Positions 36,534-45,895 of a stretch of 64,000 nt of DNA are shown here, piece by piece. The notes below the pieces were generated by a model that did not search any database, was not told where the DNA came from, and was given only the letters and a program-made list of their open reading frames with translations. Within the stretch, counting starts at the first letter, position 1; each line of letters starts with the position of its first letter. The stretch lies in contig NZ_JOAK01000012.1 of NCBI RefSeq assembly GCF_000720455.1, positions 304,958 through 368,957 of the forward strand, read 5' to 3'. The translations under genes were made by a program, and so were the position numbers. Source of the DNA: Streptomyces virginiae. Lineage in GTDB: Bacteria > Actinomycetota > Actinomycetes > Streptomycetales > Streptomycetaceae.

Positions 36534-37622
36534 ATGCCCACGGCCGATGAGCTCCTCAGCGCGGACACCGTCACCACCCTGGCCCGCCTCCTCGCCCGGT
36601 CCGGCGGTCGCCGGACCGCGCCCGCCCTGACCGCCCGCGCCACCGCCCTCGACGGGCTGACGTACAGCGGCCGGGTCGCCGCCGTCCGCGACGCCGTCCT
36701 CGCCGACCTCCCCGAGGACTGGCCCGCCTTCGAGGCCGTCGTGCGCACCGCCCTCGCCGAGCCCGGCTTCGCGGGATGGATGACCTTCCCCGTCAACGAG
36801 GCCGTCGCCGTCCGCGGGCTGGAGGTGTTCGAGCCCGGACTGGAGCTGCTGCACGACCTCACCTCCCGGCTGACCGCCGAATCCGCGGTACGGCCCTTCC
36901 TGCGCGCCGACCCGGACCGCGCCCTGGCCGTCGTACGGAAGTGGACGGGCGACCCGGACCCGCACGTACGGCGCCTCGCCAGCGAGGGCACGCGCCCCCG
37001 CCTGCCGTGGGCCCCGCAGCTCCCCGCGTTCGTCGCCGACCCCCGCCCCGCCCTGCCGGTGCTCGACGCCCTCTACACCGACGAGTCCGAGTACGTCCGC
37101 CGCTCCGTCTCCAACCACCTCAACGACATCAGCCGGGACCATCCCGACCTCGCCGTCGAGACCGCGGCCCGCTGGCTGGCCGGGCCCGCCGGCACGACGG
37201 ACCGCGTCGTCCGGCACGGCCTGCGCACCCTGGTCAAGGCGGGCCGGCCCGAGGCGCTGACCCTCCTCGGGCACGCCCCGGACGTACCGGTCACCGTGCA
37301 CGGGCCGGTGGTGACCACCCCGCGCGTGGCCGTCGGGGAGTACCTCGTCTTCGACTACGCCGTCACCAACACCGGCGAGCTCCCGGCCGAGCTGGTCATC
37401 GACTACGTCGTGCACCACACGAAGGCGAACGGCACCCGCACCCCGAAGGTCTTCAAGCTCGTCACCCGCCCGCTGGCCCCCGGCGAGACCCTCGGCGGCA
37501 CCAAGCGGCACTCCTTCAAGCCGATCACCACCCGCCGCTACCACTCCGGCGAGCACCTGGTGCAGCTCCAGGTCAACGGCCGGGTCCGCGGCGAGGCCGT
37601 ATTCTCGCTGGACGCCGGATGA
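36534..37622 (+). CDS. AlkC-like DNA alkylation repair HEAT-repeat protein
   Basis: This 362-residue protein has HEAT-like helices through residues 20-260 (LRADPDRALAVVRKWTGDPD, HVRRLASEGTRPRLPW, YVRRSVSNHLNDISRDHPDL). A C-terminal Ig-like domain follows (PRVAVGEYLVFDYAVTNTGE to the end). HEAT repeats plus an Ig-like tail is the layout of AlkC glycosylases, which excise alkylated bases such as 3-methyladenine and 3-methylcytosine. Start ATG 36534 follows a stretch of CGGACCGG repeats that is unlikely to be coding. The AlkC assignment is by architecture. Confidence 0.75.
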   Translation: MPTADELLSADTVTTLARLLARSGGRRTAPALTARATALDGLTYSGRVAAVRDAVLADLPEDWPAFEAVVRTALAEPGFAGWMTFPVNEAVAVRGLEVFEPGLELLHDLTSRLTAESAVRPFLRADPDRALAVVRKWTGDPDPHVRRLASEGTRPRLPWAPQLPAFVADPRPALPVLDALYTDESEYVRRSVSNHLNDISRDHPDLAVETAARWLAGPAGTTDRVVRHGLRTLVKAGRPEALTLLGHAPDVPVTVHGPVVTTPRVAVGEYLVFDYAVTNTGELPAELVIDYVVHHTKANGTRTPKVFKLVTRPLAPGETLGGTKRHSFKPITTRRYHSGEHLVQLQVNGRVRGEAVFSLDAG

Positions 37623-37676
37623 TCACTGCGGCATGCTGCGGGGCATGACCTACGGAATCGAGTCCCACCCCGCCCG

Positions 37677-39464
37677 GTGAGCGCCCGCGAAGAGCGCCCG
37701 GCGCTCAGCTCCCGGACGACCTCCCTCTACGACTACGCCCTCTTCCGCCACGGCATCGAGCCGGACGGCCGCGTCCCGCGCAAGGGTTTTCCCCTGCCCG
37801 AGAGCCCTGCGGAGCCCAGCCGCGCAGACCTGACCTGGCAACAGGCGCACATCGAAGTCACCGACGCCCTCACCCCCCTGCTCTGCGACCCCGATCCGGT
37901 ACGGGCCGCCGCGGCAGTCCACAGGGCGGCCGCCGAACTGGCCATGCCCCATCGCACCCTGCGCGCCCACACCGCACGGCTCGCCCTCGCCGACGAGGAC
38001 GCCGCCCGGCGGACCGCCCGGCAACTGACCCGCACCGGTACCGACGCCGCGGCCGTCGGCGTCGGCATGGCCCTGCTGATCCGCCTCGGCGAGCCCGAGG
38101 ACGTGCCCTGCCTCAAGGCCCTCGGCATGCTCCACGGTCTCGCGGACGCCGCGAGCGCCGCCCTCGACCCGCTCGACCGGCAGGCCGCCGCCCTGCTGGT
38201 CATCCGCAGCCGAGACCGGCGCGGGGAGCTGACCGCGCTGACCGACGCGATCACCACCGGCGACGCGGAGGCCACCCGGTCGGCTCTGGTCTCCCTGCCG
38301 GACGAGCCGGAGGCCATGTGGCTCGCCCGGCGCATCGCCGAGGCCGCCGACCTGCACGGGCTGCTCCGGGCCCGGCCGCAGGACGCCGAGCTGCTCGCGC
38401 TGACCGGCCGGCTGCTGCACCGGATGGCAGACCAACAGGACGGCCGCGCCGACATCCTCGGCTACCGGCCCGCCCGGGCCGTGTACGAGGCCCTGGTCCG
38501 GCACGCCGACCGGCTGCCCCCGACCCCGGAGCACCGGTCGCTGCTGCTGTCGGTCGCCCTCGACCTGCACAGCGGCCCCGCCGTACTGCTGAACTGGCGG
38601 CCCGGGCGGCGCCGGACCCTGCTCGACGCCCTGGACGGGCTGCTGCCCGCCACCGCGCCGGAATCCGTACCCGGCGACCGCGAGGCGGCCTGGTTCCGGC
38701 GCAACCGGCACCTCCCCTTCGCCCGCGCCGAGGACGGGGACCGCCCGCGGTGGGAGGTGGTCGTCGTCCACGGGTCCGCGGACTCCTCCGCCGTCGAGAC
38801 CCGGATCCTGGCCGACGGAGTCCCGCTCGTCGCCGCGCTCTTCGGGAAGGGGCGGGGCAACCCGCCCGAGTACCTGCTCGACAGCGGGCGGCTGCGCGCC
38901 GCACCGGAGCCCCGGGAGGTGCAGCTCGCCGAGGCGTACTGCACCGAGGGCTGCTGCGGCGCCCTGTACGTGACGATCCGCCGGGACGGCGACGAGGTGG
39001 TGTGGGACGGCTGGCGCGGAGCGGTCGGCCCGCCGCCGCCCCCTTGTCGCTTCGACGCCGCCGCCTACGACGCCGAGCTGGCGCGGGCCGAACGGGACCA
39101 CTCCTGGTGCTGGCCGGCCCGCAGCACCGCCCGGCTGATCGCGGCGGGCCTGCGGGAACGTCCCGAGCTGGCGGCCCGGTGGGAGCTTTCGCAGCACTGG
39201 GTCGGCACCGACTGGCGGGACCCGGACGCCGTGGTGCTCCACCTCCGCCACGAACCGTCCGCGCCGCCTCCCGGCACCGGGGGATCGCTCTCCTTCCATT
39301 GGTCGCTGCCCGACGACGACGGCCCGCCCCGGGACCGGGCGGCCGCCGTCCTGCGACGACTGGAGACGGACGACCCGAAGGCCTTCGCCACCTTCGGCGG
39401 AGGCAACGACGAGCTGGCCCGGGCTCTCGGCTACCGCCCACCCCCGCCCGCCCCGCAGACATGA
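37677..39464 (+). CDS. hypothetical protein, 595 residues, helical-repeat N-terminus
   Basis: The function is not recognised. Residues 60-330 are Ala/Leu-rich helices in a HEAT/ARM-like rhythm. The C-terminal half is beta-rich with a Cys motif (AYCTEGCCGALYVTIRRDGD) and tryptophans (VVWDGWRGAVG, HSWCWPARSTARLI). No signal peptide is present. GTG 37677 overlaps the stop of a possible 11-codon open frame (37645-37680, GTGA junction), which might couple translation. It lies 54 bp after the AlkC-like gene, so the two may share a transcript. Confidence 0.7.
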   Translation: MSAREERPALSSRTTSLYDYALFRHGIEPDGRVPRKGFPLPESPAEPSRADLTWQQAHIEVTDALTPLLCDPDPVRAAAAVHRAAAELAMPHRTLRAHTARLALADEDAARRTARQLTRTGTDAAAVGVGMALLIRLGEPEDVPCLKALGMLHGLADAASAALDPLDRQAAALLVIRSRDRRGELTALTDAITTGDAEATRSALVSLPDEPEAMWLARRIAEAADLHGLLRARPQDAELLALTGRLLHRMADQQDGRADILGYRPARAVYEALVRHADRLPPTPEHRSLLLSVALDLHSGPAVLLNWRPGRRRTLLDALDGLLPATAPESVPGDREAAWFRRNRHLPFARAEDGDRPRWEVVVVHGSADSSAVETRILADGVPLVAALFGKGRGNPPEYLLDSGRLRAAPEPREVQLAEAYCTEGCCGALYVTIRRDGDEVVWDGWRGAVGPPPPPCRFDAAAYDAELARAERDHSWCWPARSTARLIAAGLRERPELAARWELSQHWVGTDWRDPDAVVLHLRHEPSAPPPGTGGSLSFHWSLPDDDGPPRDRAAAVLRRLETDDPKAFATFGGGNDELARALGYRPPPPAPQT

Positions 39465-39471
39465 CCCGACT

Positions 39472-39499
39472 CCGGCCGGGGGCGACCGCCCCCGGCCGG
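39472..39499. terminator. bidirectional terminator hairpin
   Basis: A perfect 13-bp GC stem (39472-39484 with 39487-39499) has a 2-base loop, between the convergent hypothetical and aldehyde dehydrogenase genes. Confidence 0.8.
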
Positions 39500-39505
39500 A
39501 ACTCC

Positions 39506-40969
39506 CTAGCCCGGCCAGACGATCGACTGGACCTCGCTGTAGGCGTGCAGGGCGTACGAGCCGACGTCGCGGCCCACACCGCTGCGCTTGAAGCCGCCGA
39601 ACGGGGCCTCCATGTTCCGGCCGATGGTGTTCACGCCGACCCCGCCCGCGCGCAGCCGCCGCGCGATGCGGAAGGCGCGCGCCGAGTCGCCGGACCACAC
39701 GTAGCTCAGCAGCCCGAAGTCGCTGTCGTTGGCCAGGTGGACCGCCTCGTCCTCGTCGCCGTCGAAGGGGACGACCACGACGACCGGGCCGAAGATCTCC
39801 TCGCGGACCACCCGCATGTCGTTCGTGCAGTCCACGAGCAGGGTCGGGGCGACGTAGAAGCCGCGGCCGTCACCGACCACGGGGCGCTCCCCGCCGTGGA
39901 GGACCCGCGCGCCCTCCTTCCTGCCCAGCTCGACGTACGACTCCACGCGGTCGCGGTGGGCCGCCGAGATGACCGGGCCGACGACCGTCCCGGCCGCCGC
40001 CGGGTGGCCGACCTTCATGAAGGCCAGGTAGCCGGTGAGCTTCTCGATCAGCTGCTCGTGGACCGAGCGGTGGACGATCACGCGGGTGGGGGCGGTGCAG
40101 ATCTGGCCGGAGTAGAAGGAGAAGGTGGTCCCGATCCCCATCACCGCCGCGTCCAGGTCGGCGTCGTCCATGACGACGGCCGCGCCCTTGCCGCCGAGTT
40201 CCATCAGCTGCCGCTTCATCGTGCGGCCGCAGACCTCCGCGATGCGCTGTCCGACGCCGGTGGAGCCGGTGAAGGACACCATGTCCACGTACGGGGAGTC
40301 CACCGCGGCCTCGCCGACCTCCACCGCCTGCCCGCCGACCACGTTGACGACGCCCGCCGGGACCCCGGCCTCGTGCAGGGCCTGCGCCATCTTGAAGACG
40401 GACAGGGGGTCCTGTGGCGCCGGCTTGACGACGACCGTGTTGCCCATGGCCAGGGCGGGTGCCACCTTGCCGGCCGGGTTCGCCCACGGGTTGTTGTAGG
40501 AGGTGATGCAGGTGACCACGCCGACCGGCTGGCGGACCTCCAGGGCGCCCAGGATGCTCGCCCTCCCCATCGGGCCGGACTCCGTGACCTGTGGCGGCAG
40601 CCCCTTCTCGACCGGTTCCAGCGCGCCCTTGGCGTACCGGCGGAAGCGGGCGACGCCGACGCCGACCTGCATGCCCCGCGCGATCCCGGTCGGCGCGCCC
40701 GTCTCGGCCTGCGCCAGCGCCGTCCACGGCGCGAACTCGCGCTGCATGATGTCCGCGGCCCGGTCGAGGATCGCCGCCCGTGCCTGCGGGGTCGTGCGCG
40801 ACCAGCTCTCGAAGGCCTCGGCCGCGGCGCGGGCGGCTTCGGCGACCTGTTCGCGCGAGGCCTCGGGGGCGAGACCGACCACCGACTCGTCGGCCGGGTT
40901 GACCACTTCGTAGTGGCCGCCGGCCGGCTCCACCCACTCGCCGCCGATGTAGAGGGGTTGGGTGTTCAA
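39506..40969 (-). CDS. aldehyde dehydrogenase family protein
   Basis: This 487-residue NAD(P)-dependent aldehyde dehydrogenase has an oxyanion Asn in SYNNPWANPAGKVAP, KPAPQDPLS, a cofactor FTGSTGVGQRI, the general base Glu in MELGGKGA, and the nucleophilic Cys in YSGQICTAPTRV. The C-terminus has PFGGFKRSGVGRD. The start is TTG 40969, overlapping the stop of the amidohydrolase gene (TTGA) and preceded by GGTGAG. The coupling suggests that the two act on one substrate series, converting an aldehyde to an acid. It is the last gene of the 39.5-45.8 kb catabolic cluster. Confidence 0.92.
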   Translation of the reverse strand: MNTQPLYIGGEWVEPAGGHYEVVNPADESVVGLAPEASREQVAEAARAAAEAFESWSRTTPQARAAILDRAADIMQREFAPWTALAQAETGAPTGIARGMQVGVGVARFRRYAKGALEPVEKGLPPQVTESGPMGRASILGALEVRQPVGVVTCITSYNNPWANPAGKVAPALAMGNTVVVKPAPQDPLSVFKMAQALHEAGVPAGVVNVVGGQAVEVGEAAVDSPYVDMVSFTGSTGVGQRIAEVCGRTMKRQLMELGGKGAAVVMDDADLDAAVMGIGTTFSFYSGQICTAPTRVIVHRSVHEQLIEKLTGYLAFMKVGHPAAAGTVVGPVISAAHRDRVESYVELGRKEGARVLHGGERPVVGDGRGFYVAPTLLVDCTNDMRVVREEIFGPVVVVVPFDGDEDEAVHLANDSDFGLLSYVWSGDSARAFRIARRLRAGGVGVNTIGRNMEAPFGGFKRSGVGRDVGSYALHAYSEVQSIVWPG

Positions 40970-42705
40970 CGGGTGCTCACCGTCCTCGTGTCCCGGCCCG
41001 ACCGCAGCACGGTGCCCGGGACGGCGCCCGTCACCTCGTCGTCGCGGATGGTCTCCACGCCGTTGACCCGGACCGAGACGATGCCGATGGCCCGCGCGTC
41101 CAGGCGGGGGCTGTCGCCGGGCAGGTCGTGGACGAGGGTGGCCGGGCCGGCCTCGATCCGCTCGGGGTCGAAGAGGACCAGGTCCGCGTGGTAGCCCTCG
41201 GCGAGCCGGCCGCGCTCGCGCAGCCCGAACAGCCGGGCCGGGTCGTCCGTGAGCATCCGTACGGCCTCTTCCAGCGGCACCAGCTTGCGGCCGCGCAGGC
41301 AGTCGCCGAGGAAGCGGGTCGTGTACGGGGCTCCGCACATCCGGTCCAGGTGCGCGCCGGCGTCGGAGCCGCCGAGCATGACGTCCTCGTGCTGCCACGT
41401 CTCGGCGCGCAGGGCCCAGCTCGCCGGGTCGTTGTCGGTGGGCATCGGCCAGAGCACGGTGCGCAGTTCGTCGTTGGCGCAGATCTCCACGAGGCACTGG
41501 AAGGGGTCCTGGCCGCGTTCGGCGGCGATGTCGTTCACGACCCGCCCGGAGAGCCCCTCGTTCTCCTTGCTGTAGGTGTCGCCGATGACGTACCGGCCGA
41601 AGTTGGCCAGGCGCCGGAAGACTCCGGCTTCCCTGCTGTCGGCGCGGCGCAGCATCTCGGCGCGGACGTCCGGGTCGCGGAGCTTGGCGATCCGCTCGGG
41701 GACGGGCAGGCCGAGGACCTCTCCCCAGCCGGGGATGAGGTTCAGCGCGCAGAAGGTGCCGAGCGACATGTTCATGGGGGTGAGGATCGGCATCGTCAGC
41801 GCGACGATGCGGCCCCCGGCCTTGCGGGCGCGTTCGCTGGGGACGAGCTGGCGCGGGACCCGTTCGGGGACGGCGGCGTCGATGGTGAGGACGTTCCAGT
41901 TCAGGGGCCTTCCGGCGGCGGCGCTCATGTCGACGAAGAGGTCGATCTCCTCGTCGGAGAACTGGTCGAGGCAGCCGGCGACGATCGCTTCGAGCTGGGT
42001 GCCCTCGTGTTCGGCGACGGCTTTCGACAGGGCGAGGAGTTCGGCGGGCTTCGCGTGCCGGGAGGCGACGGGGGCGCCGGCGCCGTCGGAGTGGGTGGAG
42101 GACTGGGTGGTGGACAGGCCCCAGGCGCCGGCGTTCATGGCGTCGTGGAAGAGGTCCAGCATCTGCTGCATCTGCTCGGGGGTGGGCTGTCCGCCGACGG
42201 CCGCCTCGCCCATGACGTGGCGGCGCAGGGCGCAGTGCCCGACCATGAAGCCGGCGTTGACGGCGATGCGTCCTTCCAGGGCGTCGAGGTATTCGCCGAA
42301 GGTGGACCAGGTCCAGTCGACGCCTTCCTCCAGGGCCTTGAGGGCCATGCCCTCGACCTTGCTCATCATGCGGCGCGTGTAGTCGGCGTCCTCGGGGCGG
42401 TCCGGGTTGAGCGGGGCGAGGGTGAAGCCGCAGTTGCCGCCGGCGATGGTGGTGACGCCGTGGTTCATGGAGGGCGTGGCGTAGGGGTCCCAGAAGAGCT
42501 GGGCGTCGTAGTGCGTGTGCGGGTCGACGAAGCCGGGGGTGAGGACGAGGCCGGTGGCGTCCTCGCTGGTGCGGGCGTCTTCGGTGACGGTGCCGGGTTC
42601 GGCGATGACGGCGATGCGGCCGTCGCGTATGCCGAGGTCCGCGACGCGGGCGGGGGCGCCGGTGCCGTCCACGACGGTCGCGCCCTTGATCAGGTGGTCG
42701 AGCAT
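40966..42705 (-). CDS. D-aminoacylase-like amidohydrolase
   Basis: This 579-residue metal-dependent hydrolase of the N-acyl-D-amino-acid deacylase/dihydroorotase-like group has an entry strand LIKGATVVDGTGAPARVADL, metal-binding His pair in PGFVDPHTHYDAQLFWDP, a GGNCGF turn, and GGSDAGAHLDRMCGAPYTTR holding the conserved Asp. The C-terminal HADLVLFDPERI closes the composite beta domain. The substrate need not be a D-amino acid, since this group includes many uncharacterised amide/ester hydrolases. It is translationally coupled to the aldehyde dehydrogenase downstream. Confidence 0.88.
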   Translation of the reverse strand: MLDHLIKGATVVDGTGAPARVADLGIRDGRIAVIAEPGTVTEDARTSEDATGLVLTPGFVDPHTHYDAQLFWDPYATPSMNHGVTTIAGGNCGFTLAPLNPDRPEDADYTRRMMSKVEGMALKALEEGVDWTWSTFGEYLDALEGRIAVNAGFMVGHCALRRHVMGEAAVGGQPTPEQMQQMLDLFHDAMNAGAWGLSTTQSSTHSDGAGAPVASRHAKPAELLALSKAVAEHEGTQLEAIVAGCLDQFSDEEIDLFVDMSAAAGRPLNWNVLTIDAAVPERVPRQLVPSERARKAGGRIVALTMPILTPMNMSLGTFCALNLIPGWGEVLGLPVPERIAKLRDPDVRAEMLRRADSREAGVFRRLANFGRYVIGDTYSKENEGLSGRVVNDIAAERGQDPFQCLVEICANDELRTVLWPMPTDNDPASWALRAETWQHEDVMLGGSDAGAHLDRMCGAPYTTRFLGDCLRGRKLVPLEEAVRMLTDDPARLFGLRERGRLAEGYHADLVLFDPERIEAGPATLVHDLPGDSPRLDARAIGIVSVRVNGVETIRDDEVTGAVPGTVLRSGRDTRTVSTR

Positions 42706-42761
42706 GACGTCCCTTCTGCCGGTGTTCGCGTTGCGCCGTGCGTGGGGGCTCCACCCGCCTT

Positions 42762-42817
42762 CAGCCCCGCCGGCGGGGCTGGATGTGGCCCCGGCCGGTG
42801 GCCGCCCGGCCGGGGCC
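42762..42817 (-). terminator. two adjacent GC stem-loops between LLM and amidohydrolase genes
   Basis: A 20-bp palindrome cagccccgccggcggggctg (42762-42781) lies beside a 12-bp stem (42787-42798 with 42806-42817). Both lie downstream of the LLM gene on the minus strand and before the amidohydrolase start. They may attenuate read-through or stabilise the upstream message. No T-run was seen. Confidence 0.55.
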
Positions 42818-42872
42818 GGTGCGGGACGGCGGTCCGGGAAGACGCCGTCCCCGTCGGTGCGCCCCGCAGGGG

Positions 42873-43994
42873 TCAGGCGGACTGCCGGAAGCGGGTGGTG
42901 CGGTGGACCGGGTCCGTGTCGATCTGCGGGATCACGTGCTCGCCGATCAGCTTGATCGTGGTCATCGTGTCCTCGTACCCGACGCCGGTCGGCAGACCGA
43001 AGGAGAGCTGGTCCGCGCCCGCCTGCTCCCAGCGCTTGCACTGGGCCCGCACCTCGGAGGGGTCGCCGCAGATGAGGAGTTCCTCGGCGATCAGCAGCTC
43101 GATGATCTCCGCGTTGTACTCCGGCAGGGTCTCGGGCCACTCGGGGATCGCCTCGGGCCGCGGGAAGGTGTCGTGGTAGCGGAAGACCAGCGACTGGAAG
43201 CGGTTCATGTTGGCGTTGACGGCGATCTCGACGGCCTTGTCATGGGTCTCGGCGCAGATCGCGGTGGAGGTGACCATCACGTTGTCGTTGACGAAGGCGC
43301 CGATGGCCTTCGCCTCCCTGATGGCCGTCTTGTACTGGTCGAGGACCCACTCCATGTCGGAGACCTTCTGCACGCTGAAGCCCAGCACGCCGAGGCCCTT
43401 CTTGGCCGCCATGGCGTAGGAGGACGGGGAGCCGGCGGCGTACCACATGGCCGGGTGGGCCTTGCCGTACGGCTTGGGGAAGACCTTGCGCGGCGGCAGC
43501 GACCAGTGCTTGCCCTGGAACCCCTCGTACTCCTCCTGGAGGAACATCTTGGGGAATTCCGCGATGGTCTCCTCCCAGATCTCCTTGGTGCCGTTCATGT
43601 CCTCGATGCCCGGCAGGAAGCCGAGGATCTCGTGGCTGCCGGCGCCGCGGCCGGTGCCGAACTCGAAGCGGCCCTTGGAGAGGTGGTCGAGCATGGCGAC
43701 CTTCTCGGCCACCTTGACGGGGTGGTTCACCGGGGCGAGCGGGTTGAAGATCCCGGAGCCGAGGTGGATGCGTTCGGTGGCGTGCGCGAGGTATCCGAGG
43801 AACACCTCGTTCGCCGACAGGTGCGAGTACTCCTCCAGGAAGTGGTGCTCGGAGGCCCAGGCGTACTTGAAGCCGGACTTGTCGGCCTGGATGACGTACT
43901 CGGTCTCCTCGACCAGCGCCTTGTGCTCTGCCTCGGGGTCGACCTTGGACCGCGCCTCAGGCACGTATCCCTGCACGAAGAGCCCGAATTCCAA
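42873..43994 (-). CDS. LLM-class flavin-dependent oxidoreductase
   Basis: This 373-residue luciferase-like protein has MEFGLFVQGYVPEA at the start, FKYAWASEHHFLEEYSHLSA (the EHH of the alkanal-monooxygenase-like subgroup), HLGSGIFNPLAPVNHPVKVA and DHLSKGRFEFGTGRGAGSHE. This subgroup uses FMN or F420 with broad roles in oxidative catabolism. Two operator-like palindromes (44018 and 44079) lie in the 95-bp gap upstream, so it probably has its own regulated promoter despite standing within the cluster. Confidence 0.9.
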   Translation of the reverse strand: MEFGLFVQGYVPEARSKVDPEAEHKALVEETEYVIQADKSGFKYAWASEHHFLEEYSHLSANEVFLGYLAHATERIHLGSGIFNPLAPVNHPVKVAEKVAMLDHLSKGRFEFGTGRGAGSHEILGFLPGIEDMNGTKEIWEETIAEFPKMFLQEEYEGFQGKHWSLPPRKVFPKPYGKAHPAMWYAAGSPSSYAMAAKKGLGVLGFSVQKVSDMEWVLDQYKTAIREAKAIGAFVNDNVMVTSTAICAETHDKAVEIAVNANMNRFQSLVFRYHDTFPRPEAIPEWPETLPEYNAEIIELLIAEELLICGDPSEVRAQCKRWEQAGADQLSFGLPTGVGYEDTMTTIKLIGEHVIPQIDTDPVHRTTRFRQSA

Positions 43995-44017
43995 GGGGGT
44001 TCACCGTCCTTCTGTTT

Positions 44018-44032
44018 CTGACGTTCCGTCAG
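44018..44032. promoter_or_regulatory. palindromic operator candidate (site C)
   Basis: CTGACGTTCCGTCAG is a perfect 6-3-6 palindrome, extended to TCTGACG...CGTCAGA, 24 bp upstream of the LLM start at 43994. Confidence 0.8.
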
Positions 44033-44078
44033 ATTCGATGTCTCGACTGTTCCATCGCGAGGGTGCGAGCGTCAATAC

Positions 44079-44093
44079 CTGACGCCTCATCAG
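44079..44093. promoter_or_regulatory. palindromic operator candidate (site D)
   Basis: CTGACGCCTCATCAG matches the consensus with one mismatch. It overlaps the last 4 bases of the SDR gene at 44090. It is spaced 61 bp (start to start) from site C and may form a double operator for the LLM gene. Confidence 0.6.
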
Positions 44094-44875
44094 AGAATGC
44101 TGACGCCCGCCATCCAGCCGCCGTCGATGACGAACGGCTGGCCGGTGATGTACGAGGAGTCGTCGCCGGTCAGGAAGAGCGCGAGCCTGGCGATCTCCTC
44201 GGGCTGCCCCACCCGCCCCATCGGGACCACCCGCCGGTAGAGCTCGGCCATCGCCTCGCGGGCCTCGTCGGTCATGTTCTCGGGGTCCAGCAGGCCGGGA
44301 TTGGCCATCGGGGTGTCCACCGCGCCCGGGCACATCGCGTTGACCCGGATCCCCTTGCCGGCCAGTTCCAGCGCGGCCACCCGGGTCAGACCCAGGATCG
44401 CCGCCTTGGTGGCGGCGTAGGTGCCGACGTACGCCATGCCCGTCAGGCCGGTGTAGGAGGAGGTGTTGACGATGGTGCCGCCGCCGGCCGCCTCGATCTC
44501 GGGCGCCACCGTCTTGATGCCGAGGAAGGCGCCCACCTGGTTGACCTGGACCACCTGCTGGAACTCCTCCAGCGGGGTCGAGGTCAGCTCGTTGAAGCGC
44601 AGGATGCCCGCGTTGTTGACCAGGCCGTCGACCCGGCCGAAGGCCTCCTTCGCGGCGGCCGTCGCGGCCGCCCAGTCCTCCTCGCGGCTCACGTCCATGC
44701 GTACGTACCGGGCGCGGTCCTCGCCGATGTCCTTGGCCACCGCGGCGCCCTGCTCGTCCAGTACGTCACCGAGGAGCACCTTGGCCCCCTCGGCGGCGAA
44801 GAGGCGGGCCTCCTGCTCGCCCTGGCCGCGCGCCGCACCGGTGATGATGACGACGCGCCCGTCCAGCTTGCCCAT
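44090..44875 (-). CDS. SDR-family oxidoreductase
   Basis: This 261-residue classical SDR has the cofactor motif TGAARGQGEQEARLFA, NNAGILRFNE, the catalytic Ser in NTSSYTGLTG, and the YAATK motif. The end FVIDGGWMAG is typical of 3-alpha/20-beta-hydroxysteroid-dehydrogenase-like members; the substrate is unproven. It starts 11 bp after the stop of the upstream LLM gene (45834-44887) and is almost certainly co-transcribed with it. Confidence 0.9.
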   Translation of the reverse strand: MGKLDGRVVIITGAARGQGEQEARLFAAEGAKVLLGDVLDEQGAAVAKDIGEDRARYVRMDVSREEDWAAATAAAKEAFGRVDGLVNNAGILRFNELTSTPLEEFQQVVQVNQVGAFLGIKTVAPEIEAAGGGTIVNTSSYTGLTGMAYVGTYAATKAAILGLTRVAALELAGKGIRVNAMCPGAVDTPMANPGLLDPENMTDEAREAMAELYRRVVPMGRVGQPEEIARLALFLTGDDSSYITGQPFVIDGGWMAGVSIL

Positions 44876-44886
44876 GCCCGTGCTCC

Positions 44887-45834
44887 CTAGTCGTTGAGGT
44901 GCGGGGCCACCTCGGCCCCGAAGGCGGTGATCTGGTCGACGAGTTCGGCGCGGTCGCGGCTGCGGAAGCGGACCTGGATCTGGTCCACGCCGAGCGCCCG
45001 GTACTCCCGCAGGGACTCCGCGAGCGCCTCCGCCTTGCCGGTGAGGGTGCGGCGGCCGGTGTCCCAGGCGGGCTCGCCGACGTACAGCGCCTCGGTGATG
45101 GCGCCCACCTCGAAGGGCGCGTCCACCCCGGCCTCGGCGCGCAGTTCGCGGATCCGGGCGATCTGCGCCGGGAGCCGGTCGCGCGGGTCGCCCTGCGGGA
45201 GCCAGCCGTCCCCGCGGACGGCGGCCCGGCGGACGGCGGCGGGCGAGGAGCCGCCCACCCAGACGGGGATCCGCTCCTGGGCGGGCCGGGGCAGCTGCCC
45301 GAGGTCCTTGAAGGAGAACAGCTCGCCCTCGAACTCCGGATACTCCTCGGGCCCGAGCGCCGCCCGCAGCGCGTCCAGGGTCTCGTCGAGGACCGGCCCG
45401 CGGCGCGCGAAGTCCACGCCGAGGATCTCGAACTCCTCCTGGACGTGACCGGCGCCGACGCCGAGGATCAGCCGGCCGCCGGAGAGGTGGTCGAGGGTGG
45501 CGTACTGCTTGGCGCTGATCAGCGGGTGGCGCAGCCCGAGGATCGCCACGTGGCTCATCAGCCGCACGTGCTCGGTGATCCCGGCGAGGAAGGACAGGGT
45601 GGCGACCGGGTCGTACCAGACGGTGCTCATGGGGCCCGCGAGCCGCCGCGGGATCGCCACGTGGTCGCAGGTGGCCACGTACCCGAAGCCGGACCGGTCG
45701 GCGGCCCGCGCGATCCCGGCGAGATCGGCGGCGGTGGCCGACGCCTCCCAGGGCTCGGCGTAGATGGTGCTCTGCGACTGGACCGGGAGCTGCATCCCGT
45801 AGACCAGCCGACCTTCCGGAAACACGCGCGCCAT
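44887..45834 (-). CDS. LLM-class F420-dependent oxidoreductase
   Basis: This 315-residue protein of the TIGR03619-like F420-dependent LLM group has YVATCDHVAIPRRLAGPMST, VRLMSHVAILGLRHPLISAK, DHLSGGRLILGVGAGHVQEE and IPVWVGGSSPAAVRRAAVRG. It is the first gene of the LLM-SDR pair, and its promoter region carries operator-like site E. F420 use is a family inference, consistent with fbiC in the same window. Confidence 0.88.
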   Translation of the reverse strand: MARVFPEGRLVYGMQLPVQSQSTIYAEPWEASATAADLAGIARAADRSGFGYVATCDHVAIPRRLAGPMSTVWYDPVATLSFLAGITEHVRLMSHVAILGLRHPLISAKQYATLDHLSGGRLILGVGAGHVQEEFEILGVDFARRGPVLDETLDALRAALGPEEYPEFEGELFSFKDLGQLPRPAQERIPVWVGGSSPAAVRRAAVRGDGWLPQGDPRDRLPAQIARIRELRAEAGVDAPFEVGAITEALYVGEPAWDTGRRTLTGKAEALAESLREYRALGVDQIQVRFRSRDRAELVDQITAFGAEVAPHLND

Positions 45835-45895
45835 GGCGGGCCCGCCTCGCCTTCGTCTGCCGATTCGTCATATCGGTGCCGGGCCATCGTGATAC

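Noticed and set aside
39506..42754. 1082-codon open frame that would fuse an N-terminal part to the aldehyde dehydrogenase
   Set aside because: The part upstream of 40969 is a shadow of the amidohydrolase gene. The aldehyde dehydrogenase starts at TTG 40969 with normal family length.
44090..45871. 593-codon frame suggesting an SDR fusion protein
   Set aside because: The upstream part is out of frame with the LLM gene, which has clear motifs. The SDR begins at ATG 44875.
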